Of a stretch of 49,657 nt of DNA, positions 1-10,817 are shown piece by piece; position 1 is the stretch's first letter, and each line of letters opens with the position of its first letter. The stretch lies in NCBI GenBank assembly GCA_037447655.1, contig JBBHKE010003410.1, positions 452,773 through 502,429 of the forward strand. Reading direction: 5' to 3'. The notes beneath the pieces were generated by a model, which did not search any database, was not told the DNA's origin, and was given only the letters and a program-made list of their open reading frames with translations. The position numbers were made by a program, and so were the translations under genes. The DNA comes from Zygnema cylindricum. Its lineage: Eukaryota > Streptophyta > Zygnematophyceae > Zygnematales > Zygnemataceae.

Positions 1-48
1 TAAGGAGAGGGAGATGGGGAGGAAATTTTCCTGGGCGAACATGGGGTT

Positions 49-57
49 TTAGGGTTT
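49..57 (-). promoter_or_regulatory. telo-box-like motif upstream of first gene
   Basis: TTAGGGTTT on the + strand, which is AAACCCTAA on the minus strand, lies about 270 bases before the ATG at 329. Telo-boxes of this form are common near plant start sites, especially in genes for growth and translation. The motif is short and similar TTTAGGG-type runs recur at about 2875-2920 and 46166-46270, so it may be chance. Confidence 0.25.
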
Positions 58-328
58 AGGTGCTCCCTCTCCCTCTTTGAAACCTTCTTCATATTGATTC
101 TTCTCTCCCGCTCCCTCCCTCTCCCTCCCCCCCCCAGATGAGACTCCAGCCCAGAGGGCTGCCCGGGAAAAAGCCGATCGTGAAAATCAGAAAAATCCTT
201 TTTGGTGGATTTGGGATTTTGGGGTACAAGCGGGTCCTTTTAAAGGAGGGGTAGAGGGAGAGGAATTTGAAAAAGAGAGGAGAAAAGATACGAAAGATGG
301 AAAAAAATATGAGTTTAGTTTTAAAAAA

Positions 329-2664
329 ATGTTCGGAAAAGCGAGTACTTCGCAAATTTTGAATTATCGAGTTCCCGTCGAGGAAGTTCCTCGGGTAAGT
401 ATTTTTTATTCTATTTTTAGTATTTTTTTTTTTCTTTTGTTTTTGTTTTCTTTGGGGGATATTTCCTTTTTTTCTTTTTCTCCCTCTCCTTCTCTTTCTC
501 TTTCTCCTTCGCCCTCTCCGTCTTCTGCTTTTTCTTCTCCTCTTCTTCTCCTTCCCTTTCTTCGTTCGTTTTCTTCTCCTCCGTGTCCTTATTCACCTTC
601 TTCTTCTCCCTCGTCCTCTGTTCGTCTCCTTCTTCTTCTCCTTCTGCCTCTTCTCATTCTCCCTCTCCTTCTTTCCATCTTCTTCATTTTCTTTTTCCCC
701 TTCCCTTTCCCCTCCCACTTCTCCTTCTCCTTCTTCTTCTGCCTCTCCCTCTCCTTCTTTCCTTCTTTCTTCTTCCCTTCCGACTTCTCCTTCTCCTTCT
801 CCTTCTTTTCCTTCTTTTCCTTCTTTTCCTTCTCCTCTTCTTTTTTTTCTTCTCTTTCTCCTTCACCTCCTTCTCCCTCGCTGTTTTTTGCTCTTTCTTC
901 TCTCCCTTCTCCTCCTTTTTCTTCTCTTTTCTCTTTCTCCTTCTTCTCCTCCTACTCCACTTTCTTCTTCCCTTTCTCCTTGTTCTTCTCCTTCCCCTTG
1001 TCCTTCTCGTTATCCTTAACCTTCTCCTTTTCTCTCCCTCTCCTTCTTGTTCTTCTTATCCTCCTTCTCCTTTTCCTTCCCTTTCTCCTTCTGTCTCTTG
1101 TCCTCCTTTTCCTTTTCCTCTCTTCTTCCCTTCTCCTTGTTCGACTCCGTCTGTTCCTCCTCCTCCTCCTCCTCCTCCTCCTCCACTTTCTTCTCCCTTT
1201 CTCTTTCTTCTTCTCCTCCTCCTTGTACTTCTCCTTCTCATCCTCCCTCTCCTCCTCCACCTCCCTCTCCGTCGTTTCCTTCATCCTCTTTTTCTTTTCC
1301 TTCTCCTTCCCCTTCTTCTCCTCTTTCTCCTTCTCCTTCTCGTCCTCCACTTTCTTTTCTTCCTTTTCCTCCTTTTCCTTCTCTTTTCTCCTTCTCCTTC
1401 TTCTTCTCCTCCTCCCACTCCTTGTTTTCCCTGTTCTTCTTCTCCTTCTCCACCTCTCTCTCCATCTACTTCTTCTTCTCTTTCCTTCCCTCCTCCTTTT
1501 CCTTCTTTTCCTCCCTCTCTTTTTTTTTCTTCTCCTCCACTTCTTCTTCCCCTTCTCTTCCTTTTCCCTCTTCTTTTCCTTCCCCCTCTCCTCCTCTTCT
1601 CGTCCCTTTCTCCTTCTCCTTCTCCTTCTACCACTTTTTCTTCCTGTTCTTCTCATCCTCCTCCGCTTTCTCTTCCTTCTCCCCTTCCTCCTCCTTCCCT
1701 TCCTCCTCTCCTTTCTCTTTTTTGTTACTCTCCTCCTCATCTTCCCATTGTTATTTCTTCTCTCTCTTCTCCTTTTTACCATCCTCATTCTCATTCCTTC
1801 CGTCACTCTTTCCTTTCCTTCCCTCTATTCCCCCTCCTCCACCTTCCTCTTCCCCTTCTCATTCCCTCTCCTTTCCTTAACACCCTTTCCTACCACCACC
1901 CTCTTTCCTTCCATCATTCCTATTCCTTCCCTCTCCCTATTCCTTCCCTCTCTCCCTATTCCTTCCCTCTTTCCCATTCCTTCCCTCTTTCCTATTCCTT
2001 CCCACTATCCCTCTTTTCCCTCTTCCCATCCTCATTCCCATTCCTTTCCTTAACACTCTTTCCCATTCCTTCCCTCTCTCCCATTCCTTCCCTCTCTCCC
2101 ATTCCTTCCCCCTCTCCCATTTCTTCCCTCTCTACCATCCCTTCCCTCTCTCCCATTCCTTACCACTCCCATTTTTTCCCTCCATCCCAGGTCGTCGCTT
2201 TTGTCCAAGACTGGGCTTCCCTCTGGGCCTCCTCTAGTGAACTCCCTCTACCTTTCCCTTTTAGAGCGGACCCCTTAAAAGAGGGAGTGAGACTCTCTCT
2301 CATCACCACCTCCTCCGGCTCCATCGAGTCCATCGGTTCCCTCCTTATCTCTCTCGAAAACCCCGAATTTCGCAGAAAACCCCAATCTCCCGAAACTGAC
2401 GAATCGGAAACGTTCTCTTTCTCTGAAATCGCGGCGTTGGGCGGTCCTCTCGGATCCGACAAGGTTCCGGGAAATCCGGCGGGAAATCCGGTGGGAAATC
2501 CGGAAGATGGTGAAATGTGGATTCTTTCGATAAAAAGAGAGGGAACGACAAATGATAAACCGTTACCGGGAGAAAATCGAATTATTAAACATTTGAAAGA
2601 CGCATTATTTCGACGAGATAATGCTGTGGGATACGAAGCTTATCATATTCCTCGAAAAATGTAA
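329..2664 (+). CDS. two-exon gene, 179-aa protein of unknown function, intron 395-2190
   Basis: Exon 1 is 329-394 (ATG to CGG, 22 codons), followed by a textbook donor GTAAGT at 395. Exon 2 is 2191-2664, preceded by an acceptor TCCATCCCAG, and ends in TAA. Both junctions are phase 0 and the joined frame is open for 179 residues. Exon 2 has normal, non-repetitive protein-like sequence, beginning VVAFVQDWASLW. A short GNP repeat (GNPAGNPVGNP) sits in the middle of exon 2, followed by a region beginning GEMWILSIKREG, and the protein ends in a basic segment EAYHIPRKM. I see no signal peptide, membrane segment or catalytic motif and do not recognise the family. The intron is 1796 bases of nearly pure pyrimidine. 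It stays open in all frames only because C/T-only codons cannot form a stop, so longer ORFs through it are artefacts. Conserved phase and splice sites make the gene credible; function is unknown. Confidence 0.6.
415..2185 (+). repeat. about 1.77 kb polypyrimidine tract filling an intron
   Basis: The + strand is almost only C and T, with rare isolated A and G. It is rich in CTT, CTC and TCC runs, including (TCC)n at about 1157-1183. It occupies nearly the whole intron between the donor at 395 and the acceptor at 2190. Such homopurine/homopyrimidine DNA with mirror symmetry can form triplex (H-DNA) and offers countless pyrimidine tracts to the splicing machinery. Similar but shorter tracts occur elsewhere in the window, so this may be a genome-wide habit. 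Confidence 0.9.
1920..2165 (+). repeat. degenerate minisatellite, unit near CCCATTCCTTCCCTCTCT
   Basis: The 3' part of the polypyrimidine intron resolves into repeated units of about 15-20 bases around the words ATTCCTTCCCTCT and TCCC. The sparse A residues recur at regular spacing, which the upstream part of the tract lacks. This suggests local slippage or unequal exchange. Confidence 0.7.
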
Positions 2665-3208
2665 TGAAGGAAAACTCCTTTTTTTAAGAAAGGAAAGTTT
2701 TTCTTAAGAAAGGGAAGATTTTTTTTGAAGAAAAGTTTTTTTTTGAAGGAAATTTTAAAAGAAAGGTTTTTAAAGAAATGATGAAAGAAATGTTTACTTA
2801 AAAGGTTCTTGAGTAGATATTTGTCCTAATTTGCCGATTTTTCTATTTTTTACATGTCTTTTTTTCTCTCTCTTTTTAGGGTTTTTAAGGGTTTTTAGGG
2901 CTTTTTTAGGGTTTGGAAAATGGTTGTGATTTTTTAGTGTGGATCAGAATTAGGGTTTACTGTGTCGTCTTATTTGACCACGGGTGTGAAGAGAGGGAGA
3001 GGGAGAGGGAGAAACTAAATGTATTTTAAGTCAGTACGGTAGGATGGTATTAGTATATAATATTTTTTTCCCTTTTTTTTTTTGTCATTTTTAGATGTTT
3101 GTTTATAGAAGCTGCTGTACAGGTTTTTTTTTTTTTTTTTTAACAAGATTACATTCAACATACATAATTATATATAATATATTAAATAAACGTTTTTTTC
3201 TTGTTTTT

Positions 3209-3237
3209 GTTTTTTTTTTTTTTTTTTTTTTTTTTTT
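3209..3237 (+). repeat. poly-T run of nearly 30 bases
   Basis: An almost uninterrupted T run sits inside the T-rich intergenic block. It could be the reverse-orientation tail of an old retroposed sequence or simple slippage. I see no target duplication that would settle this. Confidence 0.75.
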
Positions 3238-3475
3238 CCTTTTCATTTTAGTTTTTTTTTTTGGTACTTTTTAATTGTTATTTCTTGATTTTTTTTTTGT
3301 CTGTCTTGATTTTCTTTTAGGTGTTTTTTTGTCATGTTTGTCTATTTTTTCTGGTTTTTTTATTTTTAATGGTCTTTTTTTTTTATGGTGATTTTTTTAC
3401 TTGTATTTACAAGATTTTTTTTTTTTGTACAATTGCACTTTCTTCCCTAATAAAGTCAGCCATTTTATTTATTCA

Positions 3476-3535
3476 TTATTTTATTTATTATTATTTTATT
3501 ATTATTATTATTATTATTATCATTATTTTTATTAT
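3476..3535 (+). repeat. TTA/ATT trinucleotide microsatellite
   Basis: Repeated TTATTATTATTATT with few interruptions. It is a simple microsatellite with no coding meaning. Confidence 0.85.
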
Positions 3536-4377
3536 ACGTCTCGTCTTGCTTTACTTTTGTTTTTTATTTTTTTTTTTTTTTCTATGGTTTTATTTTTTTT
3601 TATTATGATATCCAACACTAATTAATGTTGATTGTTGTTTTTAAATGGCAGAGATTTCAGTCCAAGGATCGTTTATATTTTAGATTTTTTTTTTTTTTAA
3701 ATTGTTTTCATTAATGTTTTCAGTTTTTGTTTTTTTTTTCATGCTTTCATTTTTTGATGTTGTTTGTTTTTTTTTTTTGTTTCTGGTTTTTGCTTTTTGA
3801 TTTTTAGTTGGTTTTTTTCAGCTTCACTGGTGTTTTTATTTCTTGTTATGATAAATTCTTTTTCATTATTATTTGTTTTTTGTCATTCTTTTTTATCTTG
3901 TTAAATTTTTCATCTTTTTTTATGTCGAGGTTGGGAAATAAAAAAAAAAAAAAAAAAAGCAGGATAGTTAATTTTTAGGTTAGGAGAAAAGAGTAAAAAA
4001 AAGAACAAAAAGAGAAAAAAAAAACAATTATAGAAAAAAAAAGAGGTGTCTGTTCCATATTTGCACGTCATAATAGCCTTATCCATTATATGCTTTGTTT
4101 CATTTTTTTATATATATTTTTTCTTTTTTGTTTTTTGCCAAAACAAAAAAAAAAAAACATAATAGAAAAAAAAATTAAAATCACGGAATTTCAACAAAAC
4201 CTAATTTTGTCTTTACATGTCGAAATATCAATATTAAATCTTTCTTGATTTTATTTTATTACAATTCATAAAATAGCGTCGACATAGTCCACAAAACGAC
4301 AAAATAAGAGCAATTAAAAATTGAATGTAATGGTCGAATAAGAAACGACAAAAAAAAGAGAGAAATTGACCCCTTTG

Positions 4378-4482
4378 AGAGAAAAATTGAGAGAGGAAAA
4401 GGGGGAGAGGAAAGGAGGGAGAGGAAATGAGCGAGAGGAAAGGATAGAGGGGGGGGAAGAGAAAGGAAAGGAGAGGGAGGAG
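4378..4482 (+). repeat. polypurine tract
   Basis: The + strand is nearly all A and G (GAGAGGAAAGG-like words with one G8 run). Its purine character resumes after 5276, on the far side of the inserted TAGTG element, as AAAGGGGAAAGAAAAGCAGG. The element therefore landed in a once-continuous purine tract. Confidence 0.8.
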
Positions 4483-4490
4483 GTAAATAG

Positions 4491-5267
4491 TAGTGCTGTG
4501 TATCAGTAAAAAAATTATCGCGATAACACCGATACCGATAGTTATCGGTTATCGAACGGTCAGAGGTTCCGATATATCGGTCCGAGACCAACAAATTCCA
4601 TATCGGCGATAACTTAAAAAATATAGTATGCATACAATAGTACTTTATAATATACTGTGTTATATTATTGACTCTATATAGTGTGGCATGCCACGTGTAA
4701 GAATTTGTTCCGTACGCTGTTTAACTGAAATTTATTACGGATAGTGCGGCACATAAACGTTGAAAAATTTTAAATAATAGTTTATAGTTCTAAAATTATA
4801 GTACCGAAAGGAAAAAAATAAATTACATTGTAAATTTATAAAATCAAACTTTTTTCGAAAACCAGACGAACAGACGAACAAATTTGTCAGATTGCCGCCA
4901 TTAACTGCCATTTATAAGAAAATAACAGTCAAAAGGACATTCTGGAAGGGGTACCCAAGTAAAACCCCCTTTTAATAAAGGAAATATCGCGATTTTTTAC
5001 TGAAATTGGGGGGAAGAGGGTCCGCGGCGCGTCCGGGGAATAACATGTACAGTTGAGTGTACTTGCCGTACATTTATCTGTACGGTCAGTACAGATATCG
5101 CCAATAGTTATCGATATCGGTGTTATCGCCGATAATAACCGATAAATATCGGGTATTTATCGGCGATATCACCGATAGCGAAATATCGTACCAATATATC
5201 GATTATCGGGTACCCGAAAAAAGGCCCATATTGGTTATCGGCAAATCCTTACCGATGCACAACACTA
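4491..5267. mobile_element. TAGTG-family hAT-like element, copy 1 (777 bp)
   Basis: It begins TAGTGCTGTGTATCAGTAA and ends with the inverted form CCGATGCACAACACTA. The flanks are GTAAATAG on the left and GTAAATAC on the right, a near-perfect 8-bp target duplication typical of hAT elements. Both ends are packed with CGATA/TATCG words forming many small palindromes. It is in the opposite orientation to the copy at 6350-7244. No transposase frame is present, so it would need an enzyme in trans. Confidence 0.8.
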
Positions 5268-5275
5268 GTAAATAC

Positions 5276-6328
5276 TAAATAGTATGTGAAAGGGGAAAGA
5301 AAAGCAGGTGAACTTCCGTACGGCTCAAGACGAAACCACTTCCGTACAGCTCTGGAATAAACCACACTATTTTAGTTTTAAACGTGCATTATTATATTGA
5401 TTTTTTGTTATTTTGTCGTCTTGTACAATAATTATTTTTCATCCGACGGTGGATCCCGCGAAAAAAATATCGTACGAAAAGTTAGCGTGTACCATTCGTA
5501 CGGAATCAAACCCTAAAAGATATAATATTGCCCCATATTCGGCATTTTGCGCTGTAAATATTCGTACGCCGAATATTCGTCATCGGAATATTCGTACGTG
5601 TCCGAGTATGTGACATTTTTTTTTACTATTTTAGAAATTGAGGATACGCGGTGAGTCTAAAATCACTAAATTGGTTTTGTTTTTGGTGTTTGTTTTTTTC
5701 GTTTTTGTATTTCTTTTTAGATTTGTTTTTTGTTTTTTGAATTTTTGAATTTTGAATTTTTGAATTTTGAATTTTTGGTTTTTGTTTTTTGTTTTTTTTT
5801 TTGTTTTTTGTTTTAAATTTTTTTTTTTTGGATTCGGTTTTTGCTTCCTGGTATTTGTTTTGTATCAAAAAATCTCCTCTCGCGATATCGGATAGTATCG
5901 GTTACAGAAAAATATCGTATCGTATCGAATAAATTGTCATCACGGATATATTTCATTTTTTTATGTATAATAATATTATATTATACATTATTACTATATA
6001 TTATACAGTATTGTACAGCACACACTGTATAGTATGTAAAATGTGTAGTACGTATTATAATAACCTCCGTAAATTCAAGAACTAAAATACGGAAATCGGA
6101 TCCGTACTGCGCAGCACTTGACGTACAATTAAGTCGGACTTCGTAGGACCAAAAGTACAAGACGCCTCACTACAGTCCAAATTTTAGTAGAAAAGTACAA
6201 AGCAGAACCTGACTCTCTGATTGACAGATCAACACACTCTAACTGTAGATCCTTTAAATATCTTCAAAAGTCAAAGTCAACGATCGCGATATCTAAAAAT
6301 CAGCATTTGTGCGGACATGTTTTGAAAC
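5276..6328. other. non-coding interval with CGTACG-rich and T-rich segments
   Basis: No credible gene. At 5550-5600 the words GAATATTCGTACG and near copies repeat. At 5735-5775 TGAATTTT-like units repeat in a T-rich block, and at 5935-6020 the DNA is very AT-rich. It reads as decayed transposon or intergenic DNA. Confidence 0.4.
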
Positions 6329-6349
6329 TACACCGTGAATCGCAATTAG

Positions 6350-7244
6350 TAGTGTTGTGTATCGGTAAGGATTTGCCGATAACAGATATGGGTCTTTTTT
6401 CGGGTATCCGATAATCGATATATTGGTACGATATATCGACATCGGTCTTATCACCGATAAGTAGCCGATAATATTGGGTACTTATCGGCGATAATGCCGA
6501 TAACGATAACTATTGGCGATATCTGTACGGACCGTACAAATAAATGTACGGCCTGTACACTCAGCTGTACAACTTATTCCCCGGACGTGTACAAGCACAG
6601 AAAGTACAGTAGACGCCATGAGATCTGTACGGTTTTGATCCGGATCTTGTAAAAATGATGTACCTTTCACATCCGACGCCATGGCTTTGTCCCTTTATTC
6701 CTTGAGATCCACTAGGGACCTGCCACGTGTCAATTTGTCGGCTTTTTTGGCAAAAGCTGCCAAAAGAGCCATTCCGGGATAACGGTGCTCACGTTGGCCC
6801 GTCCGCTCGTGTTTTCTCATTCCAAGTCGTCCGTTCGATTTCGGCGGCGCGCAGAATGTTATTTTGCGTCCGTTGTACTTTTGTGTCCGCCGTCCTTTTC
6901 CAGTTCCATGTTCACCAGTTTTTAAGTAAAATTACGTACGTCGCCGTAAAAGTTTTGTTCAGTTAACCGGCCAACGTTTATATGCTGCGCTATCCGTAAT
7001 AAATTGCAGTTAAGCGGTAACGGAACAGATTTTTATACGTGGCATGCCACGCTATATAAAATCAATAAAATAATACAGTATGTTATAAAGTACTATTGTA
7101 TGCATACTATATATTTTTTAAGTTATCGCCGATATGGAATTTGTTGGTCCCAGACCGATATATCGGAATCTCTGACCGTTCGATAACCGATAACTATCGG
7201 TATCGGTGTTATCGCGATAAGTTTTTTACCGATACACAACACTA
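6350..7244. mobile_element. TAGTG-family hAT-like element, copy 2 (895 bp)
   Basis: It starts TAGTGTTGTGTATCGGTAA and ends TTACCGATACACAACACTA, a clean inverted pair. The flanks GCAATTAG and TCTATTAG agree at 6 of 8 positions, so the target duplication has decayed. It lies inside the left arm of the short CACCG element at 6331. Its right part carries the same CGATAACTATCGGTATCGG blocks as the left part of copy 1, showing opposite orientation. Confidence 0.8.
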
Positions 7245-7435
7245 TCTATTAGGGTTAATGTTTTTTCTGTCAATTAAAACATCTTTTCTCCGTACACACT
7301 TGTCGGATTATGGATCTGACGGTTGCGATTGAAAGATAAGATTCTCACCATCCGATTGGCGATCTCCATGTGAAAATCGGACAAGTGTGTACGGAGAAAA
7401 GATATTTTAAGTGGCGAAAAAATTACTAACACTAA

Positions 7436-8213
7436 GGGTGCGTCTCCATGTGCCTAAGTAAGGGTTTTTTTCTGTCGTTTTCCTGTAAAACTTAGAGCCG
7501 TACCGCGTAAGTTTCAATTGTACAAAAAATAGAGAAAATGAGAAGTACATTTTGCGTCATCATCGAATTTAAGATGTACTACATGTTGTCGTTTTGTGTT
7601 CTTCGACCCACGGCCACGCTAGAAAACGTCATATTCAAACTTTTCTTTAAAACACAAGGAAGATGTGTTTTAAAACAAAGAATTTTCGAAAAACAAATAG
7701 AAACACGTAATCGCACGTGTAAATTTTTTACAGGAAATTTCAAAAGAATTTAAGCGACGACAAAAAGTGCACGATCCGCTATCTTTTGTCTGTTGACGTT
7801 CAGGTACTACAAAGCAAAGTACACAATTTGTTAGGTTTTGTCCGTTTGCGCCTGGTACGGATTTTATTTCGCCAGGGGTCTCAAGATCCGCTGCCATTTC
7901 ACGCTGAGCATACAAGAGACGCAAAGGCAAAGTGCATCTTCTTCAACCGTGAAACGGCACAGGCTAGATGGCGGTACGTCTACAATGTCACAAAAAGTCA
8001 TGCGACGTCACAAGCAGTTACAAAAATAGCGTGCATCATCACAGATTGTACATGTCCACAGCCGTCACGGGCATTGTCGACGCATACAATAGTCACGCCC
8101 TTAAGTGACAACTTCGTTTGATACTTATAGTGACACCCGAAACCCGGGTCCGCCGGATCTACGCTAAAAAACAAAGTTAATTCTCTAAGTTTGAAATACA
8201 TGGAGACGCACCC
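7436..8213 (+). mobile_element. GGGT-family element, copy 1 (778 bp)
   Basis: The ends are GGGTGCGTCTCCATG and CATGGAGACGCACCC, flanked by TAA at 7433-7435 and 8214-8216. Terminal GGG with a 3-bp TWA duplication is the signature of PIF/Harbinger-type MITEs. Near the right end (about 7985-8110) there is a cluster of GTCACA/CGTCACG words, part of a subterminal array seen across the family. No transposase frame is visible. Confidence 0.85.
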
Positions 8214-8216
8214 TAA

Positions 8217-8994
8217 GGGTATGTCCCCATATACTTGTAGCTTAGTGAACTTACTTTGTATTTTAGAGCGTATCCTCCGGACCCGGTTTTCAAGTGTCCC
8301 TATGTGTAAGAACGTAATCGTAACTTACGTTTGTGACGATTGTATACGTCGACAATACCTGTGACGATTGTCAACATCTACAATCTGTGTTGTCGCATTT
8401 TTTTTTTTGAAACTGCTTCTGAAGTCGCATGTTTTACCGTGACATTGTAGACGTATTGCCTTCCAGCCTGTGCAGTTTCACGGCTGAAGAAGATACGCTT
8501 TGCCTTCGCGTCTCCTGTCCGGTCGACATGAAATGGCATCAAAATTTCGAGACCCATGCAAAAATAAATTCCGTACTAAACGAAAACGGACAAATCTAAA
8601 CAAATTGTGTACTTTTCTTCGTCGTATTGAACGGAAACGCTCAAAACGTAACAAATTTTGTACTTTTCTTTGTCCTTGGGAATCGTATGAAAATTTTCGA
8701 AAATTACGACACGTGCAAATATATGTTCCTATTTGTTTATCGAAAATACCTAGGTTCAACACACATCGCGCATGTGTTTTAAACATAAGTTTGAAGATGA
8801 CGTTTTTTGTCGTGGAAGTGGCTCGAAAAATACAAGACGACATATTTTCGTACATCCTAAGTTCGAGGATGACCCAAATTGTACTCTACAAATTTGTGAT
8901 TCCTTCGTACGGTTGCAACTTAGGCAATACGACGCTAAGTTTTACAGGAAAACGACAGAAAAAAAACCCTACTTATGCACATGGGGACATACCC
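8217..8994 (-). mobile_element. GGGT-family element, copy 2 (778 bp), inverted next to copy 1
   Basis: The ends are GGGTATGTCCCCATAT and ATGGGGACATACCC. It is flanked by the TAA at 8214-8216, which it shares with copy 1, and by TAA at 8995-8997. Its right arm, read in reverse, matches the left arm of copy 1 (ending with the word AAGTAGGGTTTTTTTTCTGTC), so the two copies are tail to tail. The length equals that of copy 1 although the sequences have diverged. Confidence 0.85.
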
Positions 8995-9014
8995 TAATAG
9001 CGATACACGCTGTA

Positions 9015-9850
9015 CTGTACTGTACAGAGATATCTGTCACATCGATTTGTCCCCTCGTTACATATCACGGTGGTAAAGTCAGAAAAGGTACATATCGAAT
9101 CTCTCGAATGGGGCTACCGTAGTGGTATTAGACATTGGGGGGAGGGCTTATTTGGCGGGCGGCGGAGACCTTCGAGGAGAATTTTGGCCCGGCAATGTAA
9201 ATCCCTCTCAGTTATTGATAAGGACGGAAAAACATCACGCGAAGCGCGAAGAATATTTTTAAGGAGTCTCCTCAGTGATTAGGTCAGATGGACAAAAAAA
9301 AAAAAACAAAGTGTTCATACTTACAACGTTCCCATATAGAGCATTCGCTACAAATAGCGTCACGCGCGTCGCATGAGAACATGTAAATCGCGTTCGTGAC
9401 TCAAAATATCTACAAAATTTAGCAAATGTTTACACTTTAAGCACTACCATTTAATCAGCCGAACAAGCTGAGCCGTATGTCACGTGAGAACACTCATGTA
9501 TGACATTGAAAAAAAAAAGAAAGTACAATCATATTATTGTAAGAACACTCACATATTATATTAAAAACAAAAAAAACAAGTACAGTTATATTATCGTCTC
9601 GTTTTGGTGTCGCATGCAATTTTTTTTTAGTACGCTATGTGAAATGAGGAGCATTCGCGGAGAGTACAAAAATAGCCTAGATTAATTGAATGAGTATTTT
9701 GAAAGGAGGAGAGGGTATTTTGAAAGCGGAGAAGTTATGTAGATTAAAATTTTGAAAAGTACAACACAAATTTGCGTGTACGATTAACATTGTCCCAAAT
9801 GTAGCGTAATTAATCGATTTTAGTGAAATTCCGTGCTTCTCATTGTAGAT
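9015..9850. other. non-coding interval between transposons
   Basis: It begins with TGTACTGTACAGAG-like palindromic words. The middle is GC-richer around 9120-9260, with a 70-codon frame that has no recognisable motif. The rest is AT-rich with CGTAC words. I see no supportable gene. Confidence 0.4.
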
Positions 9851-9853
9851 TAA

Positions 9854-10814
9854 GGGTACTTTCGCATGTGCTAAAGTCACAGTTATTTACTGTCGTTTCC
9901 TCCATAAATTAGAAAAAAAGAGAAAATCCGCAGCCGTACCAAAAAAATGAAATTAACACCGTACAAGTTACGTTACTTTACAACTTTAAATGTACTGCAA
10001 GTTGTCGTCTAGCGGGAAGCAATTTGTCGTCTAGCGCATTTCGACCCAATTTCGCGTCTTTCTAGCTCATCTTCAAACTTTATATCAAATCACCTCGCGA
10101 GGTGATTTTAAATAAAGTTCCATGAGGCAGACAAATAGGCAGATGCTGTCGCACGTGCCGGAATTTTTTTACAATTTTTGAGCGCGGAGTACCAGAAAAA
10201 AAATCCACCCCACGTTTCCAACATGTGCGTGACTTTTTTTTGTGTGTTTTTTTTCCGTATAGCGGTCGTGGAGGGGGTTTCGACCAACAGACGCCATTTC
10301 GCAAAAGCGAAGTTTGTGAAAGCGCCTCTCTCTCTCCCCCTCTCCTAATAACGCGTCTATATCACAATTATTGCAATGAAAAAATGCAAGAAAGGTATCA
10401 AATGAAAGATCTATAAAAAATATTTCTTTTGGTTGTCTTTTAGCTTATTTTGGTGGTAAGTAGAGTGAGAAAGGACGGAAAAAAAAATCGAGAAACCATG
10501 GCGGGATGTTTTGGAATTTGTGACGTCGACGCTATCATAAGTATGCATGACGTCAAAATGTCACAAACCCTAAACATCTACAATGTCACAAGTAGCTAGA
10601 CGTCTACAACCGTCTCTATTTTGTAAACGTCATCAATTGTCGCGAGTTTTGCACTTGTCCACAATCGTCACAAATTACACCCATGTCTACATCGGTCACA
10701 GTCTAAAGTTACAATTTCATTTTTTTACATATGAATGCTCTAAAAGTTGTACGGAGAATCTTTGCTAAAAAACAAAGTAGCAAGACTAAGTTTCGGTTAC
10801 ATGCGAAAGTACCC
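9854..10814 (+). mobile_element. GGGT-family element, copy 3 (961 bp)
   Basis: The ends are GGGTACTTTCGCATGT and ACATGCGAAAGTACCC, flanked by TAA at 9851-9853 and 10815-10817. The terminal six bases match the other copies while the inner part of the terminal repeat differs (CTTTCGCATG instead of CGTCCCCATG), so it is a subfamily. A perfect 22-bp palindrome lies at 10087-10108. The right subterminal region (10550-10700) carries the family array of TCTACAACCGTC / GTCACAA words. Confidence 0.85.
10087..10108. repeat. perfect 22-bp palindrome centred on CGCG
   Basis: The half-site is AAATCACCTCG and the second half is its exact reverse complement. Related but imperfect palindromes are at 12854-12868, 19947-19962, 28873-28890 and 41518-41544. 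They sit in different transposon families and often lie upstream of a conserved CGATTGCTTCGC word. Confidence 0.85.
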
Positions 10815-10817
10815 TAA

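Larger units (their letters stand above)
2665..4250. other. T-rich then A-rich intergenic DNA, no gene seen
   Basis: After the stop at 2664 the + strand is dominated by T runs, with TTTTAGGG-like words at 2875-2920. It then switches abruptly at about 3935 to A runs, including about 18 consecutive A. Short frames here are composed almost wholly of F, L, Y and I and are not credible genes. The stretch probably holds the 3' untranslated region of the first gene. Confidence 0.6.
6331..9012. mobile_element. CACCG-family short element, copy 1, carrying three younger insertions
   Basis: The left end is TA then CACCGTGAATCGC. The right end is TAGCGATACACGCTG then TA at 9013-9014. The core at 7245-7435 matches the intact 217-bp copy at 38274-38490, including the word AAAACATCTTTTCTCCGTAC. 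The element is split by the TAGTG copy at 6350-7244 and by the GGGT pair at 7436-8994. Removing these leaves about 220 bp, the same size as the intact copy. The TA flanks and ends suggest a Tc1/mariner-like foldback MITE. Confidence 0.75.

Noticed and set aside
684-1806. Minus-strand Arg/Glu/Lys-rich frames
   Set aside because: These are the purine strand of the same tract; A/G-only codons also lack stops. The composition explains them fully.
329-2053. A 574-codon + strand frame, and other long frames through 583-2664
   Set aside because: Their bodies are pure Phe/Ser/Leu/Pro because the intron is C/T only and cannot contain stops. Only the ends (329-394 and 2191-2664) are protein-like, and they are joined by good splice sites.
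2875-2920. Telomere tract
   Set aside because: TTTTAGGG-like words are irregular and few, embedded in T-rich DNA, not a true telomeric array.
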